From NCBI RefSeq assembly GCF_003993795.1, contig NZ_RWKV01000017.1, positions 186,001 through 250,000 on the forward strand: a DNA stretch of 64,000 nt, read 5' to 3'. Shown here piece by piece: positions 1 to 9,432 of the stretch. The translations under genes were made by a program, and so were the position numbers. A model generated the notes under the pieces. It was not told where the DNA came from. It made no database searches and was given only the letters and a program-made list of their open reading frames with translations. The stretch comes from Aquabacter cavernae (GTDB lineage: Bacteria > Pseudomonadota > Alphaproteobacteria > Rhizobiales > Xanthobacteraceae). Position 1 is the stretch's first letter. The number at the start of each line of letters is the position of its first letter.

Positions 1-2254
1 AAGCATGGTGGAGCGCATTCATGACGGCGGGGGGCGAGGCGCTGATGCCCGCCTCGCCGCAGCCCTTCAGCCCGAGCGTGTTGGTTCGGCAGGGGGTTCC
101 CTGGAACACCAGCTTCATCTGCGGAATGTCGGAGACCTGCGGCAGGTGATAGGCGGCGAGGTCGCCCGTCGCCAGCGTCCCGTCCGCATTGTAGCGGCAA
201 TACTCGGTCAAAGCCTGCCCGATGCCCTGCGTGATGCCGCCCTCCTGCTGGGATACCACATCGGCCATGCGGATGATGGTGCCGAAGTCCGACACCGCCG
301 TGTAGCGGTCCACGCGCACCATGCCGGTGGCGGGGTCCACCTCCACCTCGCACACATGGCAACCGTTGCCGAACGTGCCGGAGCGGATGGTGGAGGTCAC
401 CTGCGCATCGAAGGGATGGCCATCGGCGGCCTCGAACTCCGCCATCCGCACCGCCTCCATGAGCGGCACGGGCGTGCCGTCCAGGCGGAAGGCGCCATCC
501 TCCCACACCACCTCCGCCTCCGGCCGCTGCGTGCGGGAGGCGAGCCATGCCCGCGCCCGCGCGATCACCGCCTCGGCCGTCTCGATGATGGCCGTTGAGC
601 CCGACAGCATGGATTTGGAGCCCCCCGTGCCGGTGCCCTGGCGCAGGCGATCGGAACGGCCCTGGAACACCTCGATGGCCTCCGGCGACATGCCGAGGCG
701 CGCCGCCAGCATGTCCGCATAGGCGCCGCGATGGTCCTGGCCACTGCCCTGCGTGCCGATGTCGAGATGCACGCGCCCCTGGCCGGTGAAGGCGATGCGG
801 GCGGTTTCCAGCGGCAGGCTGCCATTGTGGCGTTCCATGATCTTCGCGAGGGCGAAGCCGCCATTGGTCTCCAGGAAATTGGCCATGCCGATGCCGCGCA
901 TGAGCCCCTTGGCGGCGCTGGCCGCGCGCCGATGGGCGAAGCCCGCATAATCGGCCTCTTCCTGCGCGCGGCGGATATTGGCGCGGAACATGCCGGAATC
1001 GAGCCGGATGCCGGTGGCGGTGACGGCCGGAAGCTGCGTCTCGTCCAGGGCGTTGCGCAGGCGCAGGGCGAGCGGGTCGAGGCCCAGTTCGTGGGCGGCT
1101 TCGTCGATCATGCGCTCCAGCACATAATGGGCCTCGGGGCGCCCGGCGCCGCGATAGGAATCCATGGGCGTGGTATTGGTGAAGACGCCGCGCACGCGGG
1201 CATGGACGAGGCCCACATCATAGATGCCGCACAGAAGCGGCGTGCCGCAATTGGTGGAGCTGAACGGCCCGTAATTGGACAGATGCGCGCCGAGATTGGC
1301 GATGGTGTCGGTGGTGATGGCGAGGATGCGCCCGTCCGCATCCAGCGCGAGGGTGGCGTCCGTATGATTGTCGCGGCCCTGCACGTCGGTGAGGAAGGCT
1401 TCCTTGCGGGTGGAGACCCACTTCACGGCAGCATTGAGCGCCGCGCTGGCCATGAGCACCAGCACCTGCTCGGGATAGACGAAGATCTTGCAGCCGAAGC
1501 TGCCGCCCACCAGCGGCGTCACCACCTCCAGGCGGCCGGGATCCCAGCCGAGCACGTCGCGCGCGATGATGTCGCGGGACCAGTTGGCGCCCTGGGTGGC
1601 GGTGACCAGCACGAAGCCGTCCGTGCCGTCCACGGGCGCGGCGATGGCGCTGCGGGTCTCAAGCGGCGCGATCACGAGGCGGTTGTTGCGCAGCCTCCGC
1701 CGCACCACATGGGCCGCCCCGCGCAGGACCGCGTCCCTGGCGGCGGCATCGCCCAGTTCCCAGTCGAAGCAGACATTGCCGGGGGCCTCGTCCCACAGTT
1801 CGGGGGCGCCCGCCTCCACCGCCGCCGCGCCATCTGTCACGGCGGGCAGCACGCGATAGGTGACGCGCACCGCCGCCGCCGCGCGATTGGCCGCGCGCTG
1901 GGTCCGCGCCGCCACCATGGCGACGATCTCGCCCTCGTGGCGGCAGCGCGATGCGGCCATCAGCACATGGGGCGGGTCCGCCCGGTCCGTCCCGTCCCGG
2001 TTCACGATGGGCACGATGCAGGGAATGGGCGCATGGGACGGCAGGTCCCGTGCGGTCCAGAAGCCGAGCACGTCCGCCGGCGCCGGCGCCTCGATGGCGA
2101 CGATCTCCGCATGGGCATAAGGCGAGCGGACGAACGCCACATGCACCGCACCGGGCGGGTTCACATCCGCCGTGAAGCACCGGCCCTCATAGGCATCGGC
2201 GAGCCAGGGCAAGGCGTCCGGCAAGGCGGCGGAACGGGGCGCGGCGGCGCTCAT
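1..2254 (-). CDS. Xanthine dehydrogenase/CoxL-family molybdenum hydroxylase large subunit (partial, 3' end outside window)
   Basis: Probable molybdopterin-binding catalytic subunit of a Mo hydroxylase, which inserts a water-derived oxygen into an aldehyde or N-heterocycle. The minus-strand frame stays open from the ATG at 2254 to the left edge, about 750 residues, and lacks only the last few. The N-terminus (RSPYAHAEI) is the ald_Xan_dh domain. The Mo-site loop reads YRGAGR near residue 365, the form found in xanthine/aldehyde-oxidase-like members rather than the AYRCSFR of true CO dehydrogenase. The catalytic Glu lies in GCGEAGISASPP near residue 734. It starts 2 nt after the ABC ATPase stop, so it is the last visible gene of the operon. 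FAD and 2Fe-2S subunits would be needed and may lie to the left. The substrate cannot be read from sequence. Confidence 0.9.
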   Translation of the reverse strand, partial: MSAAAPRSAALPDALPWLADAYEGRCFTADVNPPGAVHVAFVRSPYAHAEIVAIEAPAPADVLGFWTARDLPSHAPIPCIVPIVNRDGTDRADPPHVLMAASRCRHEGEIVAMVAARTQRAANRAAAAVRVTYRVLPAVTDGAAAVEAGAPELWDEAPGNVCFDWELGDAAARDAVLRGAAHVVRRRLRNNRLVIAPLETRSAIAAPVDGTDGFVLVTATQGANWSRDIIARDVLGWDPGRLEVVTPLVGGSFGCKIFVYPEQVLVLMASAALNAAVKWVSTRKEAFLTDVQGRDNHTDATLALDADGRILAITTDTIANLGAHLSNYGPFSSTNCGTPLLCGIYDVGLVHARVRGVFTNTTPMDSYRGAGRPEAHYVLERMIDEAAHELGLDPLALRLRNALDETQLPAVTATGIRLDSGMFRANIRRAQEEADYAGFAHRRAASAAKGLMRGIGMANFLETNGGFALAKIMERHNGSLPLETARIAFTGQGRVHLDIGTQGSGQDHRGAYADMLAARLGMSPEAIEVFQGRSDRLRQGTGTGGSKSMLSGSTAIIETAEAVIARARAWLASRTQRPEAEVVWEDGAFRLDGTPVPLMEAVRMAEFEAADGHPFDAQVTSTIRSGTFGNGCHVCEVEVDPATGMVRVDRYTAVSDFGTIIRMADVVSQQEGGITQGIGQALTEYCRYNADGTLATGDLAAYHLPQVSDIPQMKLVFQGTPCRTNTLGLKGCGEAGISASPPAVMNALHHA

Positions 2255-2256
2255 GG

Positions 2257-3333
2257 CTAGACCGGAAGCAGGCGGGTATCGGCGGGCGCCCAGGACACAT
2301 GGAGCGCCGATCCGGGCTGGAGCCCCGCCGCGAGGCCCGCATCGCTGTTGGGCAGCAGGATGTTGAAGCTCTGCCCGCCCGCCGTGGCGATGGAGACCTC
2401 GATGGACTGGCCGAGATAGGTGGCCGTCTTCAATTCCCCCGCCAGCACATTCGCGCCCGAGATGGTGTCGGGTGGAGTGGCCGTGATCCGGGCGCGCTCG
2501 GGACGGAAGCTGAGGAGCGCTTCCGCGCCGGGCGTGAAGCGGCTGGTGTCGCAGGAGAAGACCGTGTCGGACGCCGCACACCGGAACCGCCCGGCCTCCA
2601 CCACCGTGCCGCCGATGAAGTTCGACTTGCCCATGAACTCCGCCACGAAGCGATTGGCCGGGTTCTCGTAGACTTCCGCCGGCTGGCCGATCTGCTCGAT
2701 GCGCCCCTGGTTCATGATGACCAGGCGATCCGCCATGCTGAGGGCCTCGTCCTGGTCATGGGTGACCATGAGCGTGGTCAGGCCGGTCTCCTGCTGCACC
2801 TGCCGGATCTCCGCCCGCACCTCATGCCGCAACCGCGCATCCAGAGCCGAGAGCGGCTCGTCGAGGAGCAGCACGGCGGGATCGATGACGATGGCCCGCG
2901 CCAAAGCCACGCGCTGCTGCTGGCCGCCGGAGAGCTGGCGGGGCAGGCGATCCGCCAGAGCGGACAGCCGGACCCGCTCCAAGGCACGGGTGACGCGGCG
3001 GCCGATCTCGGCCTTGGGCAGGCGGCGCATCTCCAGCCCGAACGCCACGTTCTGCGCCACGCTCATGTGCGGGAACAAGGCGTAACCCTGGAAAACCATC
3101 CCCGTGTTCCGGGAATAAGCGGGCACAGCGGTGATGTTCCGACCGTCTAAAAAGATGGATCCGCTGGTGACGGAGACGAAGCCGGCGAGCATGCGCAGCG
3201 ACGTGGTCTTCCCGCACCCGCTCGGGCCCAGCAGGGCCACCATCTCGCCGCGCTCGATGCCGAGGTCGAAATGACTGACGGCGCGCACGCCTTCATAGTC
3301 TTTCTGGACGTCGTTGAATTTCAGATAGGACAT
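2257..3333 (-). CDS. ABC transporter ATP-binding protein, PotA-type (spermidine/putrescine family)
   Basis: Cytoplasmic ATPase of a polyamine/opine-type (POPT) importer, 358 aa. Walker A GPSGCGKTT is at residues 36-44, the Q-loop Q83, the signature LSGGQQQ at 135-141, Walker B VLLLDEP at 155-161 and the switch His 193. The last ~120 residues form a TOBE-type regulatory domain, as in PotA/MalK. It follows the second permease after 11 nt and precedes the Mo hydroxylase by 2 nt. The cargo is probably a cationic or small nitrogenous compound, inferred from the family and from the catabolic genes of the operon. Confidence 0.93.
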   Translation of the reverse strand: MSYLKFNDVQKDYEGVRAVSHFDLGIERGEMVALLGPSGCGKTTSLRMLAGFVSVTSGSIFLDGRNITAVPAYSRNTGMVFQGYALFPHMSVAQNVAFGLEMRRLPKAEIGRRVTRALERVRLSALADRLPRQLSGGQQQRVALARAIVIDPAVLLLDEPLSALDARLRHEVRAEIRQVQQETGLTTLMVTHDQDEALSMADRLVIMNQGRIEQIGQPAEVYENPANRFVAEFMGKSNFIGGTVVEAGRFRCAASDTVFSCDTSRFTPGAEALLSFRPERARITATPPDTISGANVLAGELKTATYLGQSIEVSIATAGGQSFNILLPNSDAGLAAGLQPGSALHVSWAPADTRLLPV

Positions 3334-3344
3334 TCCGCTGGTCC

Positions 3345-4151
3345 TCAGAATGCGCGGCTAAGCTTGATGTAGGGATCGGAGATGATCAGCATGAAGCCGA
3401 TGAGGAAGATCTGCACCGCAGCGACAGCCGCCACCGTCGGGTCGAGGTTCCACTCCAGGTAATTGATGATGGCGATGGGCAGTGTTGTACTGCCCGGGCC
3501 GATCAGGAAGATCGACTTCTCCAGGTCGGTGAACGACATGATGAAGCTGAACAGCCCGCCCGCGATCAGGCCCGGCCGCACGGACGGCAGGGTGATGCGC
3601 CAGAACACCCGCCAGGGATGGGCGCCGAGATTGAGCGCCGCCTCCTCGATACTCTCATTGGCACCCACCAGCGAGGCGGTCACGAGGCGCACCACCCAGG
3701 GAATGGTGAGCACCACATGGGCCGCCACGAGGCCCGGAAAGGTCGCCGCGAGCTGGACGTTCGTGAGCAGTTCGAACTGGATGTAGTAGATATAGACCGC
3801 GCTGCCCGCGACCACGCCGGGGATCATCATCGGCGACAGCAAAAGCGTGCTGATGAAGGACTTTCCGGGAAAGCGCCCCCGCACCAGCGCCAGCGAGGCA
3901 GGCACCGCGATGACGAGGCCGATGAAGGTGGCCACCACCGCCACCTTCAGGCTGAGCAGGAACCCGCCCCGGAAATCGTCCAGCCGCCAGGCATTGAGAT
4001 ACCAGGTGAAGGAATAACCCTGCGGGGGCAGGCTGATGAGCTTGTTGCTGAAGAAGCTGACCCAGATGACCGTGATGAGCGGCGTCACCACGAACAGCAT
4101 GGTGCCGAACACCAGCGCCCGATAGGACCAGGAGGAGATGTGGGCCTTCAT
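3345..4151 (-). CDS. ABC transporter permease, PotC-type
   Basis: Inner-membrane permease, 268 aa, with about six hydrophobic segments; the first is at residues 11-33. The ATPase-docking EAA loop (EEAALNLGAHPWRVFWRITL) is at residues 169-188. I chose the ATG at 4151 because it overlaps the upstream permease stop as ATGA and follows a GGGGGAAA ribosome site. An upstream in-frame start at 4196 would place 15 residues inside the neighbouring gene. It pairs with the PotB-type permease to form the membrane channel. Confidence 0.92.
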   Translation of the reverse strand: MKAHISSWSYRALVFGTMLFVVTPLITVIWVSFFSNKLISLPPQGYSFTWYLNAWRLDDFRGGFLLSLKVAVVATFIGLVIAVPASLALVRGRFPGKSFISTLLLSPMMIPGVVAGSAVYIYYIQFELLTNVQLAATFPGLVAAHVVLTIPWVVRLVTASLVGANESIEEAALNLGAHPWRVFWRITLPSVRPGLIAGGLFSFIMSFTDLEKSIFLIGPGSTTLPIAIINYLEWNLDPTVAAVAAVQIFLIGFMLIISDPYIKLSRAF

Positions 4152-5038
4152 GTGCGTTTCCCCCCGCTTTGCGGGTCGTAGCGCCCCAGGAGCCAAGCCG
4201 ACAGAACGGTGAGGACCAGCGTCGTGAACATGAGCACGAAGGCCAAAGCGGCGCCGAAGGGCCAGTTGCTGGCACGGGTGATCTGCTCATAGACGGCGGG
4301 CGCCATCATCTGGAATTTCGGACCGCCGATGAGCAGCGGCGTGGCGTAGGAATTCATGGCCAGGATGAAGCACAGCACGGTGCCCGCGATGACGCCCGGC
4401 ATCATCAGCGGCAGGACCACCCGATAGAAGGCGCGCAGCGGGCTGGCGCCGAGCCCCAGCGCCGCCTCTTCCAGAGGCCGCGCGATATTCTCGATGACGC
4501 TCTGGAGCGTGATGATCATGAAGGGCAGGTTGACCGAGATGATGCCGATCAGCACCGCCTTGCCCGTATAGAGCAGCTCCACCGGCGCGGAGGTGAGCCC
4601 CGTGAAGGTCAGGAAGGCGTTGATGACGCCGCGATCGCCCAGCAGCACCATCCAGCCCGCCACGCGCACCGCATTGCCCATGAGCAGCGGCAGCACCACG
4701 CAGATGATGAGGATGGATTTCAGCCGCGCCGAGCGGACCCGCGCGATGTAATAGGCCGGCGCGATCCCCAGAAGCAGGCAGCAAATGGTGCTGACAATGC
4801 TGATCCCGATGGTGCGGAACAACACGTCCCGATAATAGGGATCGGAGAAGAAGCGCGTGAAATTCTCCAGGGTCACGCCTTCGGTGGCGAACTCCCCGGG
4901 CACGAACGGATTAAGGCTGTAGCGGCCCAGCAGGATCAGCGGGAACGCGAGCAGCAGCACGATGGCGAGGATCGATGGCGACAGGAGACCTGCCGCCATA
5001 CGACCTCTGGGATGAAGCGGACCGAGCTGGGGTTCCAC
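4148..5038 (-). CDS. ABC transporter permease, PotB-type
   Basis: Inner-membrane permease, 296 aa. The first membrane span is at residues 16-38, and five further spans follow a periplasmic loop. The EAA motif (EEAALGLGASPLRAFYRVVL) is at about 190-209. The gene begins 3 nt after the binding-protein stop and its own stop overlaps the next permease start, so translational coupling is likely. Length and motif fit the BPD_transp_1 family of polyamine-type importers. Confidence 0.92.
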   Translation of the reverse strand: MEPQLGPLHPRGRMAAGLLSPSILAIVLLLAFPLILLGRYSLNPFVPGEFATEGVTLENFTRFFSDPYYRDVLFRTIGISIVSTICCLLLGIAPAYYIARVRSARLKSILIICVVLPLLMGNAVRVAGWMVLLGDRGVINAFLTFTGLTSAPVELLYTGKAVLIGIISVNLPFMIITLQSVIENIARPLEEAALGLGASPLRAFYRVVLPLMMPGVIAGTVLCFILAMNSYATPLLIGGPKFQMMAPAVYEQITRASNWPFGAALAFVLMFTTLVLTVLSAWLLGRYDPQSGGKRT

Positions 5039-5041
5039 CGA

Positions 5042-6130
5042 TCAGACCTTGATTTCTTTGTTCCACCATTCAAGCCAGGCGGCCTGGTTCTTGGCGGTGT
5101 ATTCCAGGTCGAAATGCCGGAGCAGCTTCTGCTCCTCGGGCGTGAAGGCGACCTCGGCGGCCAGCGCCGGGGGCAGGTTCGCATTGTCGATGGGCACCTG
5201 GTAGAAGGTGTATTCGGCAAGGCGCAGCGCCACCGGCGGCGTGAGCATCGCGTTCAGATAGTGGTAGGCATTGTCCTTGTTGCGCGCGCGCTTGGGGACC
5301 ACCACGCCGCCCTTGAAGGCGATGGCGCCTTCCTTGGGATAGGCCGGCTCCACCTTGATACCTTCCTTCTTCCACTGGGCCGCCCGCGCCTTGTAGTTGG
5401 CGGTGATCCAGATCTCGCCGGATTGCAGCGCGGCGGCAGCCTGCTGGTGGGAGGGATAGATGCGCGGCTGAACCGCCTTCTTCAGCTCCTTCAGCTTCTC
5501 GAAGGCCGGGGTCACATCGCTCATGGAGCCGCCGTTCAGCAGCGCGAAGGCGAAGAAGTAGTTGAAATAAATCTGGTCGATCAGGCCGACCTTGCCCGCA
5601 TATTCCGGATTGAGCAGGTCCGCATAGGAGGTGGGCGGCGTCTTGATCTTCTCGGGATTGTAGATGATCACCATGCCGCTGATGTTGAAGGGCACGAAGT
5701 AAGGCGTCTTCATGTTCGGCAGAAGGTGCGTCGCATTGGGGATCTTGGAATAGTCGATCTCCTCCAGCGCGCCCTGGAGGTTCAGCTCATAGGCGTCCGC
5801 ATCGGTGAACTGCGCCACGTCGATGGTGCCGCGCGGCAGGTTGCGCTCGGCGATGATCTTGGTCTTGCGGGCGGGGGCGGAGGCCAGATCCCGCTTGATG
5901 ACCATGCCCTTGGCTTCGAGTTCCGGCTCCTCGAAGGCGCGGACCACGTTCGCGTTCCAGTCGCCGCCCCAATTGGAAACGACCAGTTCGCCGCTATATT
6001 GCTGCGCGGCGGCGGAACCGAGAAAGCCGGGGGCGAGCAATGCCCCACCGGCCACACCCATGCCCTGGAGGACCCGGCGACGGGACAGGAGCGTGGAAGA
6101 ACTGTTCTGGAAGGTTAGATTTTTTTTCAT
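5042..6130 (-). CDS. Periplasmic solute-binding protein, PotD/spermidine-putrescine type, Tat-exported
   Basis: Binding protein of the operon's importer, 362 aa. The N-terminus carries a twin-arginine-like signal (SRRRVLQG at residues 16-23, then a hydrophobic stretch and AAAQ near 43), so export as a folded protein is likely. The mature part resembles extracellular solute-binding family 1/8 proteins (VVSNWGGDWN near the new N-terminus). Its ATG at 6130 overlaps the aminotransferase stop as ATGA. The ligand is unknown; the family binds polyamines, opines and other small amines or acids. Confidence 0.92.
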   Translation of the reverse strand: MKKNLTFQNSSSTLLSRRRVLQGMGVAGGALLAPGFLGSAAAQQYSGELVVSNWGGDWNANVVRAFEEPELEAKGMVIKRDLASAPARKTKIIAERNLPRGTIDVAQFTDADAYELNLQGALEEIDYSKIPNATHLLPNMKTPYFVPFNISGMVIIYNPEKIKTPPTSYADLLNPEYAGKVGLIDQIYFNYFFAFALLNGGSMSDVTPAFEKLKELKKAVQPRIYPSHQQAAAALQSGEIWITANYKARAAQWKKEGIKVEPAYPKEGAIAFKGGVVVPKRARNKDNAYHYLNAMLTPPVALRLAEYTFYQVPIDNANLPPALAAEVAFTPEEQKLLRHFDLEYTAKNQAAWLEWWNKEIKV

Positions 6131-7341
6131 TTCCGATATCTCTCCACCATTGCAACGATACGATCCACCGCAGCGAGAGCGGCATCACGATCCTGGGAAA
6201 AGTTGAGACGAATACTGTCGCCCGAGTTCGTGCCGAACTGGCTTCCCGGCGCCACGATCACGCTCGCCTGGAGCCGCAAGGCGTGGACGAAATCACCGAG
6301 CGACAGGTTGAGCGCGGGCAGGCGCGGGAACACGTAGCTGCCGCCCTGCGGCCGGCGCACCCGCACGCCCTCGGCGGCGGCGAAGCGCTGGACCACACCG
6401 TCCCGGATGGCCTCATGGAGGGCGATGCGCTCCTCGATCCAGCCTTCGGGCTCGGCGAACCAGGTGCGCAGCGCGGCCTGATTGTAGCCGGCGGCCCGCA
6501 GCGAGACGATGGACTGCAGCTTCTCCATGCGCTCCACGATGCGCGGCGCGCCGAAGGCCACGCCCAGGCGGAAGCCGCTCAGGGATTCCGTCTTGGACGG
6601 CCCCATCACAGTGAGCACCTGGGCGGGGTCGATGTCCTCGGCGCTCACATGGTGATAGGTCTCGCCGCTATAGAGCAGGCGCGAATAGAGCTGGTCGGCG
6701 ATGACGGTGACGCCATAGCGCCCGGCAAGCTGCGCGATGCCCTTCACCTCCTCGGCGGAATAGATCGCGCCGATGGGGTTGTTGGGGTTCGAGAACAGCA
6801 TCACCTGCACGCCGCCCTTGAAGGCGTCTTCAAGCTGCTGGAGATCGAGGCCCGCGCCCTGCCCATTGCCGAAATAGGCGAGGTCGATGGGAACGACCTC
6901 CCCCTCCATGAACTCCACCAGCTTGCGGTTGGCGAAATAGTCCGGCTGGATGATCGCGACCTTGGTGCCGCGCGCCACGGTGGAGGCGACCGCAAGGAAG
7001 AGCGCGCCCTGTGTGCCGTTGCTGATGATGAGGTTGTCGCCGGTGATGCTGCCACCGGTGAAGGCCGCCAGCCGCTCCGCAACGCCGGCGCGGATCTCGG
7101 CGCTGCCGAGATATTCCGTATAGGCCTGGGCACCGCCCGCCTCGTAGCCCGCGAGGAATTCATCGAGCGCGGCGGGGATGGGCGTGAACGCATCCACGTC
7201 GCCGTGCGAGAAGTCCACCGGGCGGCCTTCGAGCTTGTCACCGCGCAAAGCAAGCGTGGCCTCGGAGATGCGCAGGCGCACCTCCTGTCCCGGCGCATCG
7301 GCGGTTCCCAGCTTCGCGAATTTTTGACCCAAGAGGTCCAT
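6127..7341 (-). CDS. PLP-dependent aminotransferase, class I/II
   Basis: Fold-type I aminotransferase, 404 aa from the ATG at 7341, and probably cytoplasmic. The internal-aldimine lysine is K250 in MGPSKTESLSGFRLG. SNPNNPIG (cofactor and substrate contacts) and the NGTQGALF phosphate-cup region are also present. An alternative start at 7488 would add 49 low-complexity residues overlapping the biotin carrier gene, so I rejected it. It sits 88 nt behind the carrier gene and overlaps the binding-protein gene by 4 nt, so it is part of the operon. It may remove or recycle the amino group of the imported compound; the substrate is not assignable. Confidence 0.9.
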   Translation of the reverse strand: MDLLGQKFAKLGTADAPGQEVRLRISEATLALRGDKLEGRPVDFSHGDVDAFTPIPAALDEFLAGYEAGGAQAYTEYLGSAEIRAGVAERLAAFTGGSITGDNLIISNGTQGALFLAVASTVARGTKVAIIQPDYFANRKLVEFMEGEVVPIDLAYFGNGQGAGLDLQQLEDAFKGGVQVMLFSNPNNPIGAIYSAEEVKGIAQLAGRYGVTVIADQLYSRLLYSGETYHHVSAEDIDPAQVLTVMGPSKTESLSGFRLGVAFGAPRIVERMEKLQSIVSLRAAGYNQAALRTWFAEPEGWIEERIALHEAIRDGVVQRFAAAEGVRVRRPQGGSYVFPRLPALNLSLGDFVHALRLQASVIVAPGSQFGTNSGDSIRLNFSQDRDAALAAVDRIVAMVERYRK

Positions 7342-7429
7342 GGTCTCAACCTTGTGCTTTTGCGCTTCGTTTCTTGAAAAACTGACGTTTCCCGACTTCA
7401 AATCCCGTTTGCCCGACTGTGGGCCGGAG

Positions 7430-7648
7430 CTAGGGCGTGGGTTCGAGGCTGACCAGAATCTGGTCCTCCTCCACCATGTCCCCCTCATTCACCAGGATGG
7501 CGGAGACGGTGGCCGCCACGGGTGCCTCGACGGGGAATTCCATCTTCATGGCCTCCAGGACCATGAGCGCCTCCCCCGCCCCCACCGTGTCGCCGACGCC
7601 CACGGCAATCTTGGCCACCACCGCGCCGATCTCAGCCCTCACGTCCAT
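7430..7648 (-). CDS. Biotin/lipoyl carrier protein (small BCCP-like)
   Basis: A 72-aa single-domain biotinyl carrier. The biotinylation motif EAMKME has its lysine at K35, and the protein is essentially just the hammerhead domain, without the Pro/Ala-rich N-terminal arm of AccB. The ATG at 7648 is preceded by AGGAGA; an ATG at 7681 is open but lacks a ribosome site. It lies between the PxpC-like gene (63 nt) and the aminotransferase, and should carry CO2 from the AccC-like subunit to the PxpBC-like carboxyltransferase. Stand-alone carriers of this size are typical of split urea-carboxylase-like systems. Confidence 0.9.
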   Translation of the reverse strand: MDVRAEIGAVVAKIAVGVGDTVGAGEALMVLEAMKMEFPVEAPVAATVSAILVNEGDMVEEDQILVSLEPTP

Positions 7649-7711
7649 CTCACCACTCTCCTGTCGGGCTCTCATGAGCACCGCGCGCGGCCGGAGCCGG
7701 CACGCGCCGCG

Positions 7712-8671
7712 TCAGGCGGTCCCGTTTTCCATCGCGCCGAAGACGCGAGCCTGCGACACCGCGAGGCGCTGGGCCTCCGCGAGGTCGATCCATTCAAAGC
7801 GCAGCCGGGCGCCGGGCGCGCACTGCGCCAGCCGCGGCAGGTCCACCCAGGCCACATGGGCGATGCGCGGATAGCCGCCGGAGGTCTGGCAATCGGCCAT
7901 GAGGACGATGGGCTGCCCGTCCGGCGGCACCTGCACGGTGCCGGCCGTCACCGCTTCCGACAGCATCTCGGTGGTGCGGCGGCGCTCAAGGGGCGGGCCC
8001 TTCAGGCGATAGCCCATGCGGTCCGATTGCGGGGTGATCTGGTAGGCCTCCGCACCAAAGGCGCGCAGGCTCTCCTGCGTGAACATGTCGTGCTCGCGGC
8101 CTGCCATCACCCGCAGCGGCGCGTCCGGCTCCCGCATGATGTCTGCGGCGAAGGCGGGCAAAGCGCCGCGCACGGGCAAGGTGCGGCCCGGCGCCGGAGA
8201 CAGGGGAATGGAAACGTCCTTGCGCAGCGGCTTGCCGCCGAGGCCGCCAAAACCCGCGCGAACATTCGTGCTCATGCTGCCCATGACGGGCTCCAGCGCA
8301 TAGCCGCCTTCCACGGCGAGATAGGCGCGGATGCCCCGCTTCGGCGCACCGAAGGCAAGGACATCGCCCGCCGCCGCCTGCACCGCCTCGTTCAGGGGCA
8401 CGGGCTGGCCGTTCAGTGTGGCCGACAGGTCGGCACCCGACAAAGCGATGCGCACCGGCGCGCCGAACCGCAGATTGGGGCCGAGAAGGGTCATTTCCAG
8501 CGTGGCCGCACCCGGCGCATTGCCCACCAGCCAATTGGCCGTGCGGTGGGCGCGCTCGTCCATGACGCCGTTCAGCGGCACACCCAGATGCTGCTGCCCG
8601 CGCCGTCCAAGATCCTGGAAGGTGGACAGGAGGCCGGGCTTGACGACCTCGATGCTCAGGGGACCGCTCAT
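7712..8671 (-). CDS. pxpC: Carboxyltransferase subunit, PxpC/KipA family
   Basis: 319 aa, homologous over its length to PxpC (KipA, allophanate hydrolase subunit 2 / urea-carboxylase CT half). The N-terminal pattern LLSTFQDLGRRGQQHLGVP and the following GVMD are diagnostic. It overlaps the PxpB-like gene by 4 nt, as these two halves usually do. In 5-oxoprolinase the B and C subunits act with PxpA; here they sit beside a biotin carboxylase and carrier, so a carboxyltransferase role on an amide, urea-like or lactam substrate is more likely. The symbol marks the family, not a proven 5-oxoprolinase role. Confidence 0.88.
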   Translation of the reverse strand: MSGPLSIEVVKPGLLSTFQDLGRRGQQHLGVPLNGVMDERAHRTANWLVGNAPGAATLEMTLLGPNLRFGAPVRIALSGADLSATLNGQPVPLNEAVQAAAGDVLAFGAPKRGIRAYLAVEGGYALEPVMGSMSTNVRAGFGGLGGKPLRKDVSIPLSPAPGRTLPVRGALPAFAADIMREPDAPLRVMAGREHDMFTQESLRAFGAEAYQITPQSDRMGYRLKGPPLERRRTTEMLSEAVTAGTVQVPPDGQPIVLMADCQTSGGYPRIAHVAWVDLPRLAQCAPGARLRFEWIDLAEAQRLAVSQARVFGAMENGTA

Positions 8672-9432
8672 GGCCGCCCCTCCTGCCCTGCGGCAAGGGT
8701 CTCGAACGCCGCCGGGTCGATGGCGACGAAGCGGACCCTGTCCCCCGCCACCAGCAGCGAGGGCTCCGCGCGATAGGGATCGAACAGGACCAGCGGCGTG
8801 CGTCCGATGAGGTTCCAGCCGCCGGGCAGGCGCGTGGGGTAGATGACGCTCTGGCGGTTGGCGAGGCCGATGGTGCCGGCCGGTACATCAGAGCGCGGAG
8901 ACGAGCGGCGCCCCGGCGACAGGCGGGCATCGAAATAGCCCACATAGGGATGGCCCGGCGCGAACCCCACGGCGAGCACATCCACCGGCGCCGCCGTGTG
9001 GAGCGCGATCACCTCCTGCGGGGTGAGGCCGCTTATGTCGGCCACCTCCTGGAGGTCCGGCCCGTAATCGCCCCCATAGCAGACGGGAATGGTGATCTCT
9101 CGCCCGGCCGGAACCCGGTCGAGATCGAAAGCGGCCATGCGCGCCCACACCTGCTCGGCGAGGATCGCATAGGGCGAGCTGCCATCGCGCAGAGGCTCGG
9201 GCGCCGCATCCAGCACCCGGTCGGGCGCATAATGGAGCGCCACGCTCACCATGGCGGGAACGACGCCGTCGATGCCCGCCGGCAGGTCATCCGCCAGAGC
9301 CCGCGCAAGCGCCCGGCACCAGCCATTGGCCACCTTGGGATCCTCGTGCGTGCACAGGATCACCAGCGAGCGGTCGCCGGAGGGATGCAGGCTCCAGGTC
9401 GGAGACATGGGCTCGGGCGCGTCCACCATCAT
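8668..9432 (-). CDS. pxpB: Carboxyltransferase subunit, PxpB/KipI family
   Basis: 254 aa from ATGATG at 9432, overlapping the biotin carboxylase stop by 4 nt. Family hallmarks are GFAPGHPYVGYF, the RSDVPAGTIGLANRQSVIYP stretch and PGGWNLIGRTP in the C-terminal half. The frame is open further upstream (to 10134), but that part is antisense-like sequence inside the biotin carboxylase gene. With PxpC it forms the carboxyltransferase core related to urea carboxylase. No PxpA/LamB-YcsF gene and no allophanate hydrolase amidase are visible in the window. Confidence 0.9.
   Translation of the reverse strand: MMVDAPEPMSPTWSLHPSGDRSLVILCTHEDPKVANGWCRALARALADDLPAGIDGVVPAMVSVALHYAPDRVLDAAPEPLRDGSSPYAILAEQVWARMAAFDLDRVPAGREITIPVCYGGDYGPDLQEVADISGLTPQEVIALHTAAPVDVLAVGFAPGHPYVGYFDARLSPGRRSSPRSDVPAGTIGLANRQSVIYPTRLPGGWNLIGRTPLVLFDPYRAEPSLLVAGDRVRFVAIDPAAFETLAAGQEGRP

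Noticed and set aside
731-2260. A 509-codon plus-strand frame at the left edge
   Set aside because: It is antisense to the molybdenum hydroxylase, whose conserved motifs prove the minus strand is coding.
4169-6118. A 649-codon plus-strand frame
   Set aside because: It is antisense to the permease and binding-protein genes; composition is His/Arg/Gly-rich with no family resemblance.
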